Below, piece after piece: positions 14,801 to 27,800 of a stretch of 64,000 nucleotides of DNA. Both the position numbers and the translations under genes were made by a program. The notes below the pieces were generated by a model. That model ran no database searches, was not told the DNA's origin, and saw only the letters and a program-made list of their open reading frames with translations. The stretch is from Corella eumyota (Eukaryota; Chordata; Ascidiacea; Phlebobranchia; Corellidae): NCBI GenBank assembly GCA_963082875.1, contig OY720099.1, forward strand, positions 4,154,001 to 4,218,000, read 5' to 3'. Each line of letters starts with the position of its first letter. Position 1 is the first letter of the stretch.

Positions 14801-17800
14801 ACGTCATAATTTCGCCACAAAAGTTTAAGTTCAAAATAATTGTATGATAATATTTAAAGATGTACTTAAATGTTTCTGATTTATTGTAATAATCAGTTAA
14901 TTAAAAAAAGCCTAAATAACTTGCTAATGACCTTTCTAAAAAAAACATTTTTTTCTAATTTTTGAAAAAATAAACTGACCCAAAAGTATTGCTATATTAT
15001 TGCTAGCGACAAAATTACTGAACTAGAAAAGTGAAGGATATTTAAATACCCAGTTTAAGGACAATTTGAGCATACCATTTTAGGTATTATGTTACATCTA
15101 TCTAATCTTTAGCCTATAAGCCCATAAACATTTTATTGTAACAGTAGTCCCTGAATTTTAGAGCTAAAACCGAAATTAATAATATTAAAAAACGATAGCT
15201 TTTAAATTTTTTACGAGTTCCAAAAACTAAAAAAATGCCTGTTTTTCTATTTATTTATTTTGTGTGCTTATAAGTGCTTAAACTAGTCGTATTATTTAAC
15301 GATTATTTAAATTTACGTCCAAAATTTAATTGAAATTTAACCAATTTTTCTACAGAGTTTTTACATTGTAACCATTCTTATATTTCAATAAAACATACCT
15401 GTATAAAATTTCTGTAATAGTTTAATGGCTAGCTTTTAGTACATACAGACTCTGACTAATTAAGGAACTATGTGGGTTTTCAACAACGTTTAAATAAATT
15501 ATTTTTAATGTAAATTTTTACGACCTTCAAAATCAATATTTACTTGGGTCATGAATCTAACGAGAGTTTTGTAAACATAAAGTTTAACTTATGTGCTTTA
15601 AAACAAAATAGCTGAATTTTAAACCTTTAAATAAAAATAATTTATTTTTAATATTTTTTTTATTAACTTTTTAGTGTTTTTTTCACATTTAAAAATTTAA
15701 ATTAATTTTAATTACGTTAAAAATAAAAGATTAATTTAAAAAAAACTTAAAATATTAAAAAATTTTCATTTTTCTAAAATCGAATAAATTCTTTAAAATC
15801 ATCAGACCGTAAGAAATTTCTGTTTAACTGACCTACATACCTACGATTGTGACGTCATAATAGCCATGTTACGAAATCGCGCATACCTTTGCGATATTAC
15901 TTCGGAATTTTTAAATTAATTTAACAACTTTAAAAATTGTGATTTAAATTGATTAATTAGCTATAATTAAGTTTCTTAACCTTAGTTTAATAATAAAATA
16001 ATTAATTTATATTACGAAAATTATTATAAAATAAAAGCGTAAATTATTACAAAAAAAATATTTTTTAAGGTTTCTTACCATTATAAAATTATTAACTTCA
16101 AATTTGTATTATTAAAAATTACTTTCTTCTAAAATTGATAAAATATTTCTAAAAAGATACGCTTAAAAACTCTAATTTTTTTTAAAAACTAATTCCAAAC
16201 TAAACTGCAATGTAGCAAATTTTGTAATACGCTTTAGGCAAATTGTATTAAACCAAACCTCGTGTAATACTTTAAGGCGTTCACTTTTACTAACATTTTA
16301 ATCTAACAAGCCTACTTTAAAAATATAACCTCTTAATGTTATAAAACAACTTAATTTAAATTGGGTCACCAAATGTAAATTAATCCTATATACAGTCTAT
16401 GCTTAATGTAATTTGCATTTTAGGTCTGTGTATCACGTGGTTTTGGCTTATAAACAAGTGACGTCATCAAATAAACATAATAATATTAACACCAGGTGCA
16501 GAGTTAAAATGCCAGGTGATTCGAATTCGACATAACAGGATTTAAAAATGAAATAAACACAGAAATATTACAAAAAATAATGTAATACCATACTAAAAAA
16601 TAAATAACCTATAAATTTTCAGTAAAAATTATCTACATACAGCTATTCGATTTAATATTTAAAAATTCAATTTATTTCCAAAATCTAATGCAGTCGACCT
16701 TTAAAATAAACTGCCTTTTTTAATACAAATTTAATTAAAACTTTCTGAAACCGCAACTGTTTTAACATACCTCGAATAAATCTCACGTTTAATAATATCT
16801 CGTATGTAGATGCTAAATAAACAAAATATTTCCGAGTACAAATGAATCGATTGTAAGGTCCGAACTATGTTTAAACTGACGCACACTTGAACAAATATTA
16901 AATATTGTCCGAAATTTTTAACTTGTTTAGATAGTCGAATGGACATTTTTTAAAGTCGTGATTTATTTACTAAAAAGTGAAACTTTTATTAATACATTTC
17001 ATAAATTTATTCGTTACATATTGTTCTTTAAAAGAATAGTTAAGTTACCATATATTTAAAATTAGTTCCTACACAATAAATTCTACACATATTTAGGCTT
17101 TTACTGCATGCATAATAACTTGAATACTTCGTTTATGTTAGTTTATTATAGCATGCAACAGCTAGTTTCAAATTCTAACTAGTAAACACTTGAATCTTAA
17201 TTTAAACTTTACATATCAAAACCACAACTGCATTCCAAAAAGGCAATAAACGCATAACTTTACAAATATTTTTGATTTACTCCCTTCATAAATACTACAA
17301 CATAACAGTAATGCTTTAAACTTAATATATAGCTATAATAATACAACATCTATACATTAAGCATGCACAACTAATAGGCTTAACTCTAGATTGTAACTAA
17401 TGCAATAAATACCGATTTTCTGACTTAGGTTCGATTTGTTTCGGCATAAACAAATTAAATGCACGACGCCCTAGGCTTCTAGATTTCAAACTTTTTGGAG
17501 TATGACGTAACAGTACACTGTTGTGTGAATAGAACAAACCTTAATTGCTGGCTGTTATGTCGAAGTGCTAAGTAGCTTAAATTATAGAGGTGTAAATTGG
17601 GCTGTGGAGTTATGCTAATGGATTTGAAGTAACTTAAAATATTATGATGTCAATATAATGTGTATATACTTAAGACTAATGTTCTTTCAAAAAGGAATAT
17701 TGTTAAAAAAAAATTTTTTTCATTTGTACATTTCCATTTTTTTTACAAAAGTTTAATTTTTTTAATTGAATTTTCTTTTTTGGGAGCGATTTTTTTATTA

Positions 17801-18825
17801 TTTCAAAACGATATTGAATGATGATGTACTTGGATAATAATGGAACAAAAAGGCACAAAAATGACATTTAAACATCGACAAAGAGTAACATCCAGTTGGA
17901 GGAAGAAAATGGATTACAATTTTTTTGACAGCAAAATTGAAAAAGTTTTAATTTAAAAAAAAATCGGTTAAATTTAAAATATATCCATAGAAATTAATTT
18001 AATTTTTTAAAGATGATATTTAAAATGTGTTAAAAAACATTTCACTAAAATTACCTATTTTTTTCTTTAAAACAATTTCTTTACAAAATTTCAGTAGAAA
18101 AATGACACAAAAAACTAAAATATTTCTAAATGAGATTCTATTATTGGTATTAACAAGTATATTACTATATACTAAATGACATTAAAAACAAAAATACAAA
18201 AAAATTTATACAACAAAAAAAATTAGATTATAGCGACACCAAGTTATTATATTTTTGACCATTAGGGGCAGTGTTCAAACGAATTACAGACAAGAAAAAG
18301 GCGATAATATTGCAAAAAAGCCTTTTTCGGTATTTTTTAATTATTTTCGATATTATTTTTTTAGTTATTGCTAATTTATTGTTTTAATATATTTAATAAT
18401 TATTTTTGCACAAAATAAAAAAAGGAAATTTAAAATTAGGTTTGGTAAAATTGGATAAAAGTATAGTTTATATTATATTGCGAAATATATACTTTGTGAC
18501 AAAAAATTAATTGAAGTTATAATAACCTATATTTTACTTCATCATCAGTTAACCAAAATAACTACAAGTTAACAGTATAAAAGACTTTAAAAAATTATCA
18601 GAAAATAATTAGCAGCAACAATATTAAAGGCAGGTTACTAATATTATATTACCATTTTATAAATTTTAAAATTTAAAATTTTAAAATTTAATTTAAAGAT
18701 TTTTTTCTTGGTACATTTTCTTACCAAATGTGTTAAACTTTGTCCTTAAGAATCTTATATTTTTACACTTATTGGCTAAGTGGTTGTCTTACAATTAAAT
18801 TTTCAATCATGAATAAGTGTGAGAA
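11845..18825. other. Gene-poor intergenic stretch
   Basis: About 7 kb between the 5' end of the LAP gene and the 3' end of the RFX gene, both on the minus strand. It must hold the LAP promoter and the RFX 3' UTR. I see no coding exon, tRNA or SINE. It contains four exact TGACGTCA palindromes (14331, 14799, 15850, 16459). No RFX poly(A) signal stands out from the AT background. Confidence 0.6.
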
Positions 18826-21800
18826 TTAGGATTTTTGAAAAGATGTGTTGCTACTTTTTAAAATTTTGCCATTTGACTCCATTTTTACTTCGTGCAACAT
18901 TTCTGCCGGTCTTTTTAATCCTTTGGCGTCTGCAAAAATAAAAAAAATTTAACAAAAAAAAATAAATACCAGTAAAAAATATTTAAAATAAAACTCATCC
19001 ACAACTTTTTTTAAGTAAAAATTGTTTTTAAAAAATAAAAAAAAATTTACCTATAATTTTAATATGGTTTGAAGTTGATATTAATGCAGAAGCCACAAAT
19101 GCTGACGAATTATTTGATGTTGTTGAAGGTGAGTCAGCATTATTCGAGACTGGAGATGGAGCATCTAAAAAGTATTCAAAATACTAAAAATTATACTATA
19201 TCCTAAAAAAGTATATTTTCTTGATAATATTGGCATGTGTATGTTTAACTTATACCCTTTTAAATAAAAAAAACTGCCATTTGTCGGGCGTATCTTTCAT
19301 AAAACGCATTAAATTTCACCATTTAACTTACCAGCAGAAAGTGGGTTACTTGAGAGTGATGCAAAATCTCCCATAACAGCAATCGCTGTCTCTCCAGTAG
19401 CTTGTGCTACTCTATGTTCAACCAAGTAAAACATAAATTCATCGTACAACAACCTGATTAAATGAAAACTCCCAAAACTTGCAGCTGAGCGGAGTGTTAA
19501 ATCTCGAATCACCATTGAACTAAAAAGGATTTTTTTAACAAAATTTTTTATTTTGTATGTTAAAAATTATTTAAAGTTTAAAATCAGTTATTAAAAAAAA
19601 AATATTTTCCAAAAAAAATTTTTTTTTTTTTTTTTACTAACCTGTAGAAACACCATTTCAATAAAAATTGTCTTGCGGCCTTAGCAAACCCTTGGGTGCC
19701 CTCATGTGGCTGCAAAACTCGGGCTACAACTGTTTCAAGCCAGTCAGCCCATTGTTCAAGTGTTCGTTGCTCAGATAAAGCAGACTTGAAATCTTTTTCT
19801 AATTCCCGAACAATGGCATCATCACATTGGCATACCCAGGACGCTTGTTCCTAGAAAAATTTTATTCATTTTTAAGTAATTTTTATTTAATTAAGTTTAT
19901 TTTAAAGAGTCATTTTGAGGCTTTTTTAAATAAGTTTAATTTCCTATACTTCCAAAATCTTTATAGATTTATTTATTAAAAATTAATTAAAAAATAACCT
20001 TAAGTTTTTACCTGTACATTGGAGAAGTCAACTCTGTTAAGGTCAGCCAGCATTTGATTAATTTGAGCAACGTTGTTGAGCACGGCTCTTGCAGCTTGAG
20101 CAAGATGATTTAATGATGTGTATCTACGTAGAGTTTGTGAGAAAGCTGACACAGCAGAAATCTGTAAAAAATTTTAAAAAATTTGGTTATCTTTGTTTAA
20201 ATTCTAAAAAAAAATTCCAAATTATTTTTGTTAATTACAAAATATTTTTATTGCATTATAATATAACACAATATTTAGGCATATATAATAGGTAACTTAC
20301 CTTAATTTTAACAAGTTCTGGTGGTATAGAAGCTTTATTAAGAGCCGCAGTCAAACCAGTTTCAAGTCCTTTTGCAAATGTTCTGATAGCTTGAGTTAAT
20401 GCACCTTTAATAAAATAATTATAAAAATTAATTAGCAAATTTAGTACTTAATAATATTTTATATTAATATTTTTGATAAATTATTGTATTAAAAGAAAAC
20501 CGGCAGCATGGTAAAGTGGTCAAAACACTCAATTTTACTACATGAGGTCCTGGGTTCGATCTCCACCACTTCCTATGCAGTAGCGCTCTTAAATAAGGTG
20601 CTATAAACGCTCTGAACTCCTGCTGAGCCAACACTTAATTTGGCAATTATAATTATTTGGCAATTATAATCTACAAATTGCCAATGGCAACTTGAGACTG
20701 GGTCGGGGTAACAGATGTTACCCTATGTTTAGGTGAAGTCAACCTTCCCACATCGAAAATAAATATCCGCAAAAAAAATTTATTTCATTTAATTTTTTTT
20801 TAAATTATTATAACAAATCCAAGAATATAACTCACTTGGTATAGGCCTTAACACATCAGGAATTAGAACTTCAACCAAGCTCTGGTACATTAAATGATCA
20901 CTGTCTTTAACCCAGCGTTGTACTGGTGCCCACTCACACATTAACAACAATTTTCTTCGTGATAATTTTCTCTCAAATTCCTCTTTTCTGCAGAAAAAAA
21001 TTATATTTTTATAATGTATTTAGTTTGAATGACTATTATTCAGACACACATTTATATATATTTATATATATATATGTTTTTTATAGTCATTTATCCTCAA
21101 TGTGGGAAGGTTGACTTACGACCTAATCATAGAGTAACATCAGTTACCCCCAACCAGTCTACAATTGCCTTTGTCAGTTCGGAATATTATAGATTACAAT
21201 TGCCCGATAAATAAGCTGCTGATTAAGTGCTGGCTCAGCAGTAGTTTATACTGTTTATAGTGCCTTACTAAAGACAGGATAAGGGCAGTGGGAATTTTTA
21301 GAGTATTTTATAATGGCATTAAACTTTTAGAAATACACTGTCTTTATGAGTTATTAAATGACAAACTTACACATGTTGTTGATCGTTATCCTCTGGTCGA
21401 TCCACCCTCCAGAAAGTATGCCACAAACTATCCATTAAACTAAACTGGAGGTTTACTATTATGTCCAATACACTTGCACAATGATCACGATATAGGTCTT
21501 CCAACGTGTTTAAATCCTCCTAAAAATATATAGATTATTTGTGTTGTATACGATAGTACCGAAAGTACACAGCTTCATTCTTTAAAAAAATGGCATAAAA
21601 ATTTCAAAAAAAATTAAATATTTCAAAAAAGTTTAAATTTTTAAAAATAACACTAAACAAAAATTATCAAAATTTTACTATTTACATACCTGTGTTATTC
21701 CATTGGGCATAGGTGGGTCGGTCGTCTTACTAAATTGTATTGAATCCAAGTCAGGCAAAGCTTGGTTAGCGTCACCTAAGTACTGCTGGTGCGCTTGTTG

Positions 21801-24800
21801 TTGTGCCTGGTCTTTTGGTGGGTTTTGAAGGTTGGTTTCTTGTGGAGATGGTGGTTTGGTGGTTGGTATGTCAGATTGGTTTTGAAGATTTTTGTAACTG
21901 AAAAAAATTTGTTGTTAGAAAAACTTAAATAAATAAATTTTTAGCTTTTTTTTTCTTATGTATTTTTTTTTACATTTATTTGTCCTTGATTTGGAAAGAT
22001 CAACTTTACAACCTAAACATTTACATCCGTTACCCTGACCCAGTCCTGAGTAACCTTCAACAGTTTGGGGTATTATTGATTATAATTGCCCAGTAGTTAT
22101 AAGCTGCTGATTAAGTATTAGCTCAGCAGGGGTTCTTACCATTTACAGTGCCCTACTCAAAGGCCATACAGCATGATAGCAGTGGGAATCAAACACAAAA
22201 ACTCATGTACTAAAGACAATTGCTCTAACCACTACGCCATGCTGCTAATGTTTAATTATTTACAATGCGTTTTTACCGTTTAGTATGAGATGCCGGTTGT
22301 TGCCTCATTGCAATGAAAGTTAATTCATCTTGAAGCCTGTTTAAAGGTGAGTTTGCCTTTATTCGAATCCCATAATAATGATACTTTGAATTTCCCCTGT
22401 AAAAAAAGGGTTAAACAATATTGGTAAAAATTTTATTAAAAAAAAGTTAATTTTAACAAAATCAAAAAATTAAAAACAAAAAATTAAAAAAAAATTTTAA
22501 AGAAAAATTGAAAAAAATTTTGAATTAAATAAAATTATTTTTTTACTTATTTTTAAAGTTTACAGACCCTTACCTTGTGCCCAGCCTTCTTGTTCTAAGC
22601 CCGATAAACACTGATCTAACAAGTTTACCAAATGACGCAGCGTTCACGGGGTCTAGGGTTTGATTCTGGCAGTGTAGAAGATAATGGTTGTACATTAAAG
22701 CTCGAGGTAAGGAAACTCCTTCGGCGTTTTCAAAGTGTTCCATCAACCAGGTAACCTAAAAATAAAAGATTTAGGTTTTAGACTTGTAAAACTTTTAAGG
22801 GAAGACAAAATATTGAACAAATATTAAAATTTTTTCACAGATAGGTAAATTAAATTTATTATTAAGGTTTTTAACTTTTAAAAGTAACTTTTTTTTTTAA
22901 ATTCCAAACTTAGTTTACCAAAAGTTACCCTAAAAAATTTTAAAATAAATTGACAATACAAAATACCACATTTTCTTAAATAACAAACTAACTAAAAACA
23001 AGGGTAAAAAAAGTCAGTTCAAAGTCCCAAATCAAAACAAAACTTTTGAAAATTTAACCCCCAATTTTTTTTTTTAAATCACGACAACAATAATCTCTTA
23101 CTGTTTTTGGCTCCCGCCTAAAGTGACTTACAGTGGCGGGGGAGGCTCTCGTTGTGTGCGATATCGGCATGGTAACGATGCCTCCACTGTCCGACCCTGA
23201 CCCTCCTTGAATGAGATAGGTACTTCCTCCGGGTGATGAAATGATTTGACCCATTCCTTGTTGGTTGTTTTGGGGGTTGTTGTTCGAGATTCCCATTTCA
23301 CTCTAAAAAAAATTAAATATTTTAAAATTTTTTTTATTTTCGTTGTGGGGCCTACTTCCCAGTCTGAATATAAGATAACCCAGTCTCAAAGACCCCCTTA
23401 TTTACCCAATTTTAGGTTTTTCTTGTCCAATTTAAATTTTATTAATCATATTTCCTGATTTTTAAGCTCTCGATGGCTTTATAAAGGGGTAGCTTACTCA
23501 ATGGTGTTAAATCATGGAAGCGACAGAATTTAAACCTAGGACCTCAAGTAATAAGGTCAAGTCTTAACCACTACATAACATACCATGTTATGATGCTGTT
23601 GTGTTGAAGCAACTGTCGCTTGACTCCCAATATGAGCCGAGACATTTGAAGAATCAAAGTAGACTCCACTGCTGTTGTTTTGTTGACTGCTTGTAAACAA
23701 CTGGCTAGTGTCGCTGTATTGAAACGAGTTTGCCCTAAAAAAATTAATTAAATAAATAAACTGCTTTTTTTATAATAAAATCCATAAAAAATTGAGCTTA
23801 GTGGAATATTATATATATTTATATGTCCCATATCTTTAAAGTAAAAATGCAACTTGTGGTGCGCAGGTAAATTATTATGCACAAATACTAGTTCCAACTT
23901 TATTATGACAATTAGGTTACAGGAGACCATTGACCAATGTTGTTAAATTGAACCAGAAAAAAGATATTTAAATGTAGTATGTCGTGTTTTGTTTAACATT
24001 ATTTTTACAAAAATTTGGTAAAGTAATGTGAAATACCAAAAACCATTACATAGTAAAACTAATCTAAAGTTTAATAATTTTTTCCCAATAGTGTTAAGTT
24101 TATATATTAAATATGATCATTTCCACCTTCCCCTCCATATTGTAATTGTGTTAAGTTTATATTGTACTTTAAAAAAATTAAAACTTACGTTGAACCATTT
24201 GCATAAATATGATCATTTCCACCTTCCCCTCCATATTGTAACTGTCCAGACTGATACAACTGAAAATTTTAAAAAAGGTTTAAGAAAAACAGCTAATGTA
24301 AAACATTGGGGATCGAACCCAGGACCTTACGTAAAAAAGCCGATTTACCCACTACTAAGCCAGAGAGATTGTAAAACACAAATTACAAATTTAAATATAT
24401 TTATAATAAAAACAGTTAAATTAATTTAGTTTTTACAGTTTAGTTAAAAAACACAAAAATATTTTTCTTATTTCTATCAAACAGAAACAACCAGTTTACC
24501 AAGTATTAATAAAAATCTACAAAAATTCACTCCAAAATTAGTAATCAAAAATCAAAATTCCAGCATCAAAAATGAAAAGAAAAAAAATTTTATCAAAAAG
24601 TAAAATAAAAAAAAAAAATTAAGTTTTGAAGAAGAATAGAAGAAATGCAATTTTGGTCGCTTCAAATAATTTTTTAAATTACAAAATCACTTAAAATTCT
24701 ACCACACTTTATCACAGCACACACACAAAAGTCTACAACACACAAAATTACACTTTCGACAACAGTTTCAGTCAAATCATCATTGCCAACAAAGTTTAGA

Positions 24801-27800
24801 ATTCGAGGCATACACACATTTTCATCATCACTCGTCAGCTATGATGTTAAGAAAAAAAAATAAAATAATTTTTTAAGAGATTTTGAAAAAAAATTTTTAA
24901 GTAAGATTTTAATTTAAATTTTAATAACAAATCTTTTAACATAATTAAATCTTTTATTTATTTCTTAATATACCATTTTTATTGCGAGTTGAGTTTAATT
25001 CACATCACATTTTTTATTTTATTACTTTTAAAGTTTATTGCGTCATTTATATATTTACATTCAATAAAAAGTATGTTTAAAATTTTACGAATAGATTCAC
25101 CATATTAAACAAAAAAAATCCAATACTGAGAATTTAAAAAGGTTTTTTTTTGTTAATTTGTGATAACAAAAAAAAATTTTAAAAAATAATTTTTTTTACC
25201 TCATGGCTTTGTTGAGATCTTTGCTGTTGGCCAGAAACCTAAAAAAAAAATTTACAAAATTTACTAAAAATAAAAATTTTAACAAATTAAATATAATTAT
25301 TTAAATTTTGTTTACCCCAAAGTGTTAATATTGGTAATAATAAGTTAAGTAAAACTACAATCACTATGGGGGTATGGTTAAAAACTAATAAAAAAAATGG
25401 TTAATTGTAATACCTTATCTATATTCTCATTACACTGTACTTCAAATGCATCGTAAATATTTTCTTTGCTTTTCTTACGCTGTGCTAAACTTTTACTATT
25501 GTTTTTCACTGGGGATTTTACATTTTCTGCGTCACATTTTATAAGGGCTTTTCTCAACGATAGGTTACTGCTCTGTAAATGTCAACGTTGAACTCTGATT
25601 ATTAATGAGCTAGTAAAAATAGGCATTGGAATATTCATGGGTTGGTAAATAGTCTGAGTAAGAATCAAATATACTTAAACTCAAGATAAAATATGACCTG
25701 CTTTTAAGCTTACTCAATAGACCAGTGTTTGTTTTAGTTATAAATTTAAAAATCCACTAAATTATATTCTATATTATATTGTTAGTAAAAAATTGTTAAA
25801 TTTGAAAAAAATCGAAAATCAATTGCTATTTTTTGTTAGTGATATTAAAAATATTTAAAATTAATAAAAATTGAATTAACTAATTTAGAATTAATTGTTT
25901 TTTATTTATACAATTAGTATATATCAAACATTTAAAATTAAATCACAAAAATTAAAATTTTTACTTCTACCAAATATTGAATTACCTTATACCAAATATT
26001 AAAAAAATAATTTCTAAATTAAAAATGAATATGTATAAAATATGAAATATCGAATTACTATTAAATTTTAGTAGAATGATAATAATTAAATTATTTTTTG
26101 ATTATTGTGTAACATGATTTTGATTTTGTGTTAGAACTAATCTAATATCAAACTACAAATCAATCAATTACACCCATCAACGTAACATTATTTAATTTCA
26201 ATTAAATTAAATTGCCTAATAAAATCAAAATTTCTACAATTAACCAATCAGCAAATTAAAGTCAGTCTACAAAACACACTCTCAATAAATCTTACTCGTT
26301 TTATGTTCAAATTAACTGGGTTTGTAGCAGTTAAAATCCTAGGCACTTGAATAGTGTGGCTTCGTGCCTGTACAGAAGGGTTATTAAATTTAGAATCAAA
26401 CCGGGTTAAGTCAACCTGTTTTGCTTTTACCCCTACGCTTAGATCCATAGCTTGTGTTATTACACGAGGCAAAATCTCGCCGTTTTCAGTTTTACACGGC
26501 ATTAGTGCCACCAATTTTGTGGCATGTGGTCGGTGGCAGAAGTCGGGGGAGTAAGGGTTGTGGTTAAAGGTGAGTAAGGGTTGTAACCACAAAATTAACA
26601 ACTTTTTATTGCAGTTTATTATTAAATTTTTAATTCTTTTTATTAATTAACTATCTTTAAACAAATAAAAAAATAGATAAAGCATTAGATCTTAAATATG
26701 TAATTAGTTTATTATATTGTTTACTATTAAACCCTCTTATTAAACAAACAAGCGATAAAAAACCATAAATTAAACTTATATATTTACACTACAACTTTCT
26801 AATAAACATTTTTTAAATAAACTTGCTTAACTGAATAACACCGCAAAGAAATTTTTATCATAATTAATGCAATTCCATATTGTTAGCAAAACCACTTTAT
26901 TAAACTAACAACGACGTCGAATTCCAACTGCATAAATTCGTTTTGTTGTTACTGTTAAGTAGTATAAAGCACAACTAAGCTTATTGTCTAAACCTAATGT
27001 TAACGCTATTAAAACACAATTCAAATGCCCGTACATTTGTTTCCAAAAGCAGAACCACAAAAACGAGGCATTCAAAGTATCACAATTACTGTAAAAAAAT
27101 CAGGTACTTGGGCCTTACTATAAAGAGAAACGGGTTTTCGATTTAAATAACGAAGCGTTACATCGGTATAAAACCCCACACAATGAAAAAAGCAAAGAAA
27201 AAAAAAACGGCCAGTCGTTTAAAAGAGCTACGACTTGAATTCATTGTTAGCACAATGGCTGAAAATACGTCAGCCAATAAACGTACGAGCCGCGTTGCCA
27301 AGCGACCACTTCTCCATTGACATGACAATTTGCGTTGCCAGGCGACCGAATCGTAAACGAAATGTAGTGTACACATAAATTCATGATTATAGCAAACACT
27401 AGATCTCGTGCCTTTTTGTTTAAACAATAAAAGTAACTGGCAATTGTACAGCTAACGGGTTTAAATAACGATTTTATATTTAAATTTATGTTTTTAAATC
27501 ATTTTACGAACTGCTTTTACACGTTTTTCCAAATATAAAAAAAATTGAGCCGTGCGCTTGGCAAACGGAAAAAAATTAATGAACTTTTAAAAACTACTCT
27601 TTTACTCAAATTAAATTTTTTAAATGCGTTTTTATCAATTTATACACAATTATTTTTAAATATTGGGTGAAAAAACAGCAATTTTAGATAGACGTGTATA
27701 TTAAAATTATTTTAAAATAAAAAAGACGCAAATTAGAACAAAGTACGTCATTTTTAAAAACTTTTTTATATCAACTAACCCATTTTTTGCGCAACCATTT

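Noticed and set aside
22190-22250. A tRNA gene
   Set aside because: A-box and B-box are those of a SINE head followed by the SINE body; no paired acceptor stem. The same applies to 20502, 24303, 47280 and 61960.
24028-24429. A 133-codon plus-strand open frame containing an internal repeat
   Set aside because: It runs across RFX exon 24259-24189 in antisense, its duplicated fragment and a tRNA-like SINE head; the repeat in the protein is the exon duplication.
27158-27427. An 89-codon minus-strand ORF
   Set aside because: No family likeness or splice sites; it crosses the tandem X-boxes and is better explained as promoter DNA.
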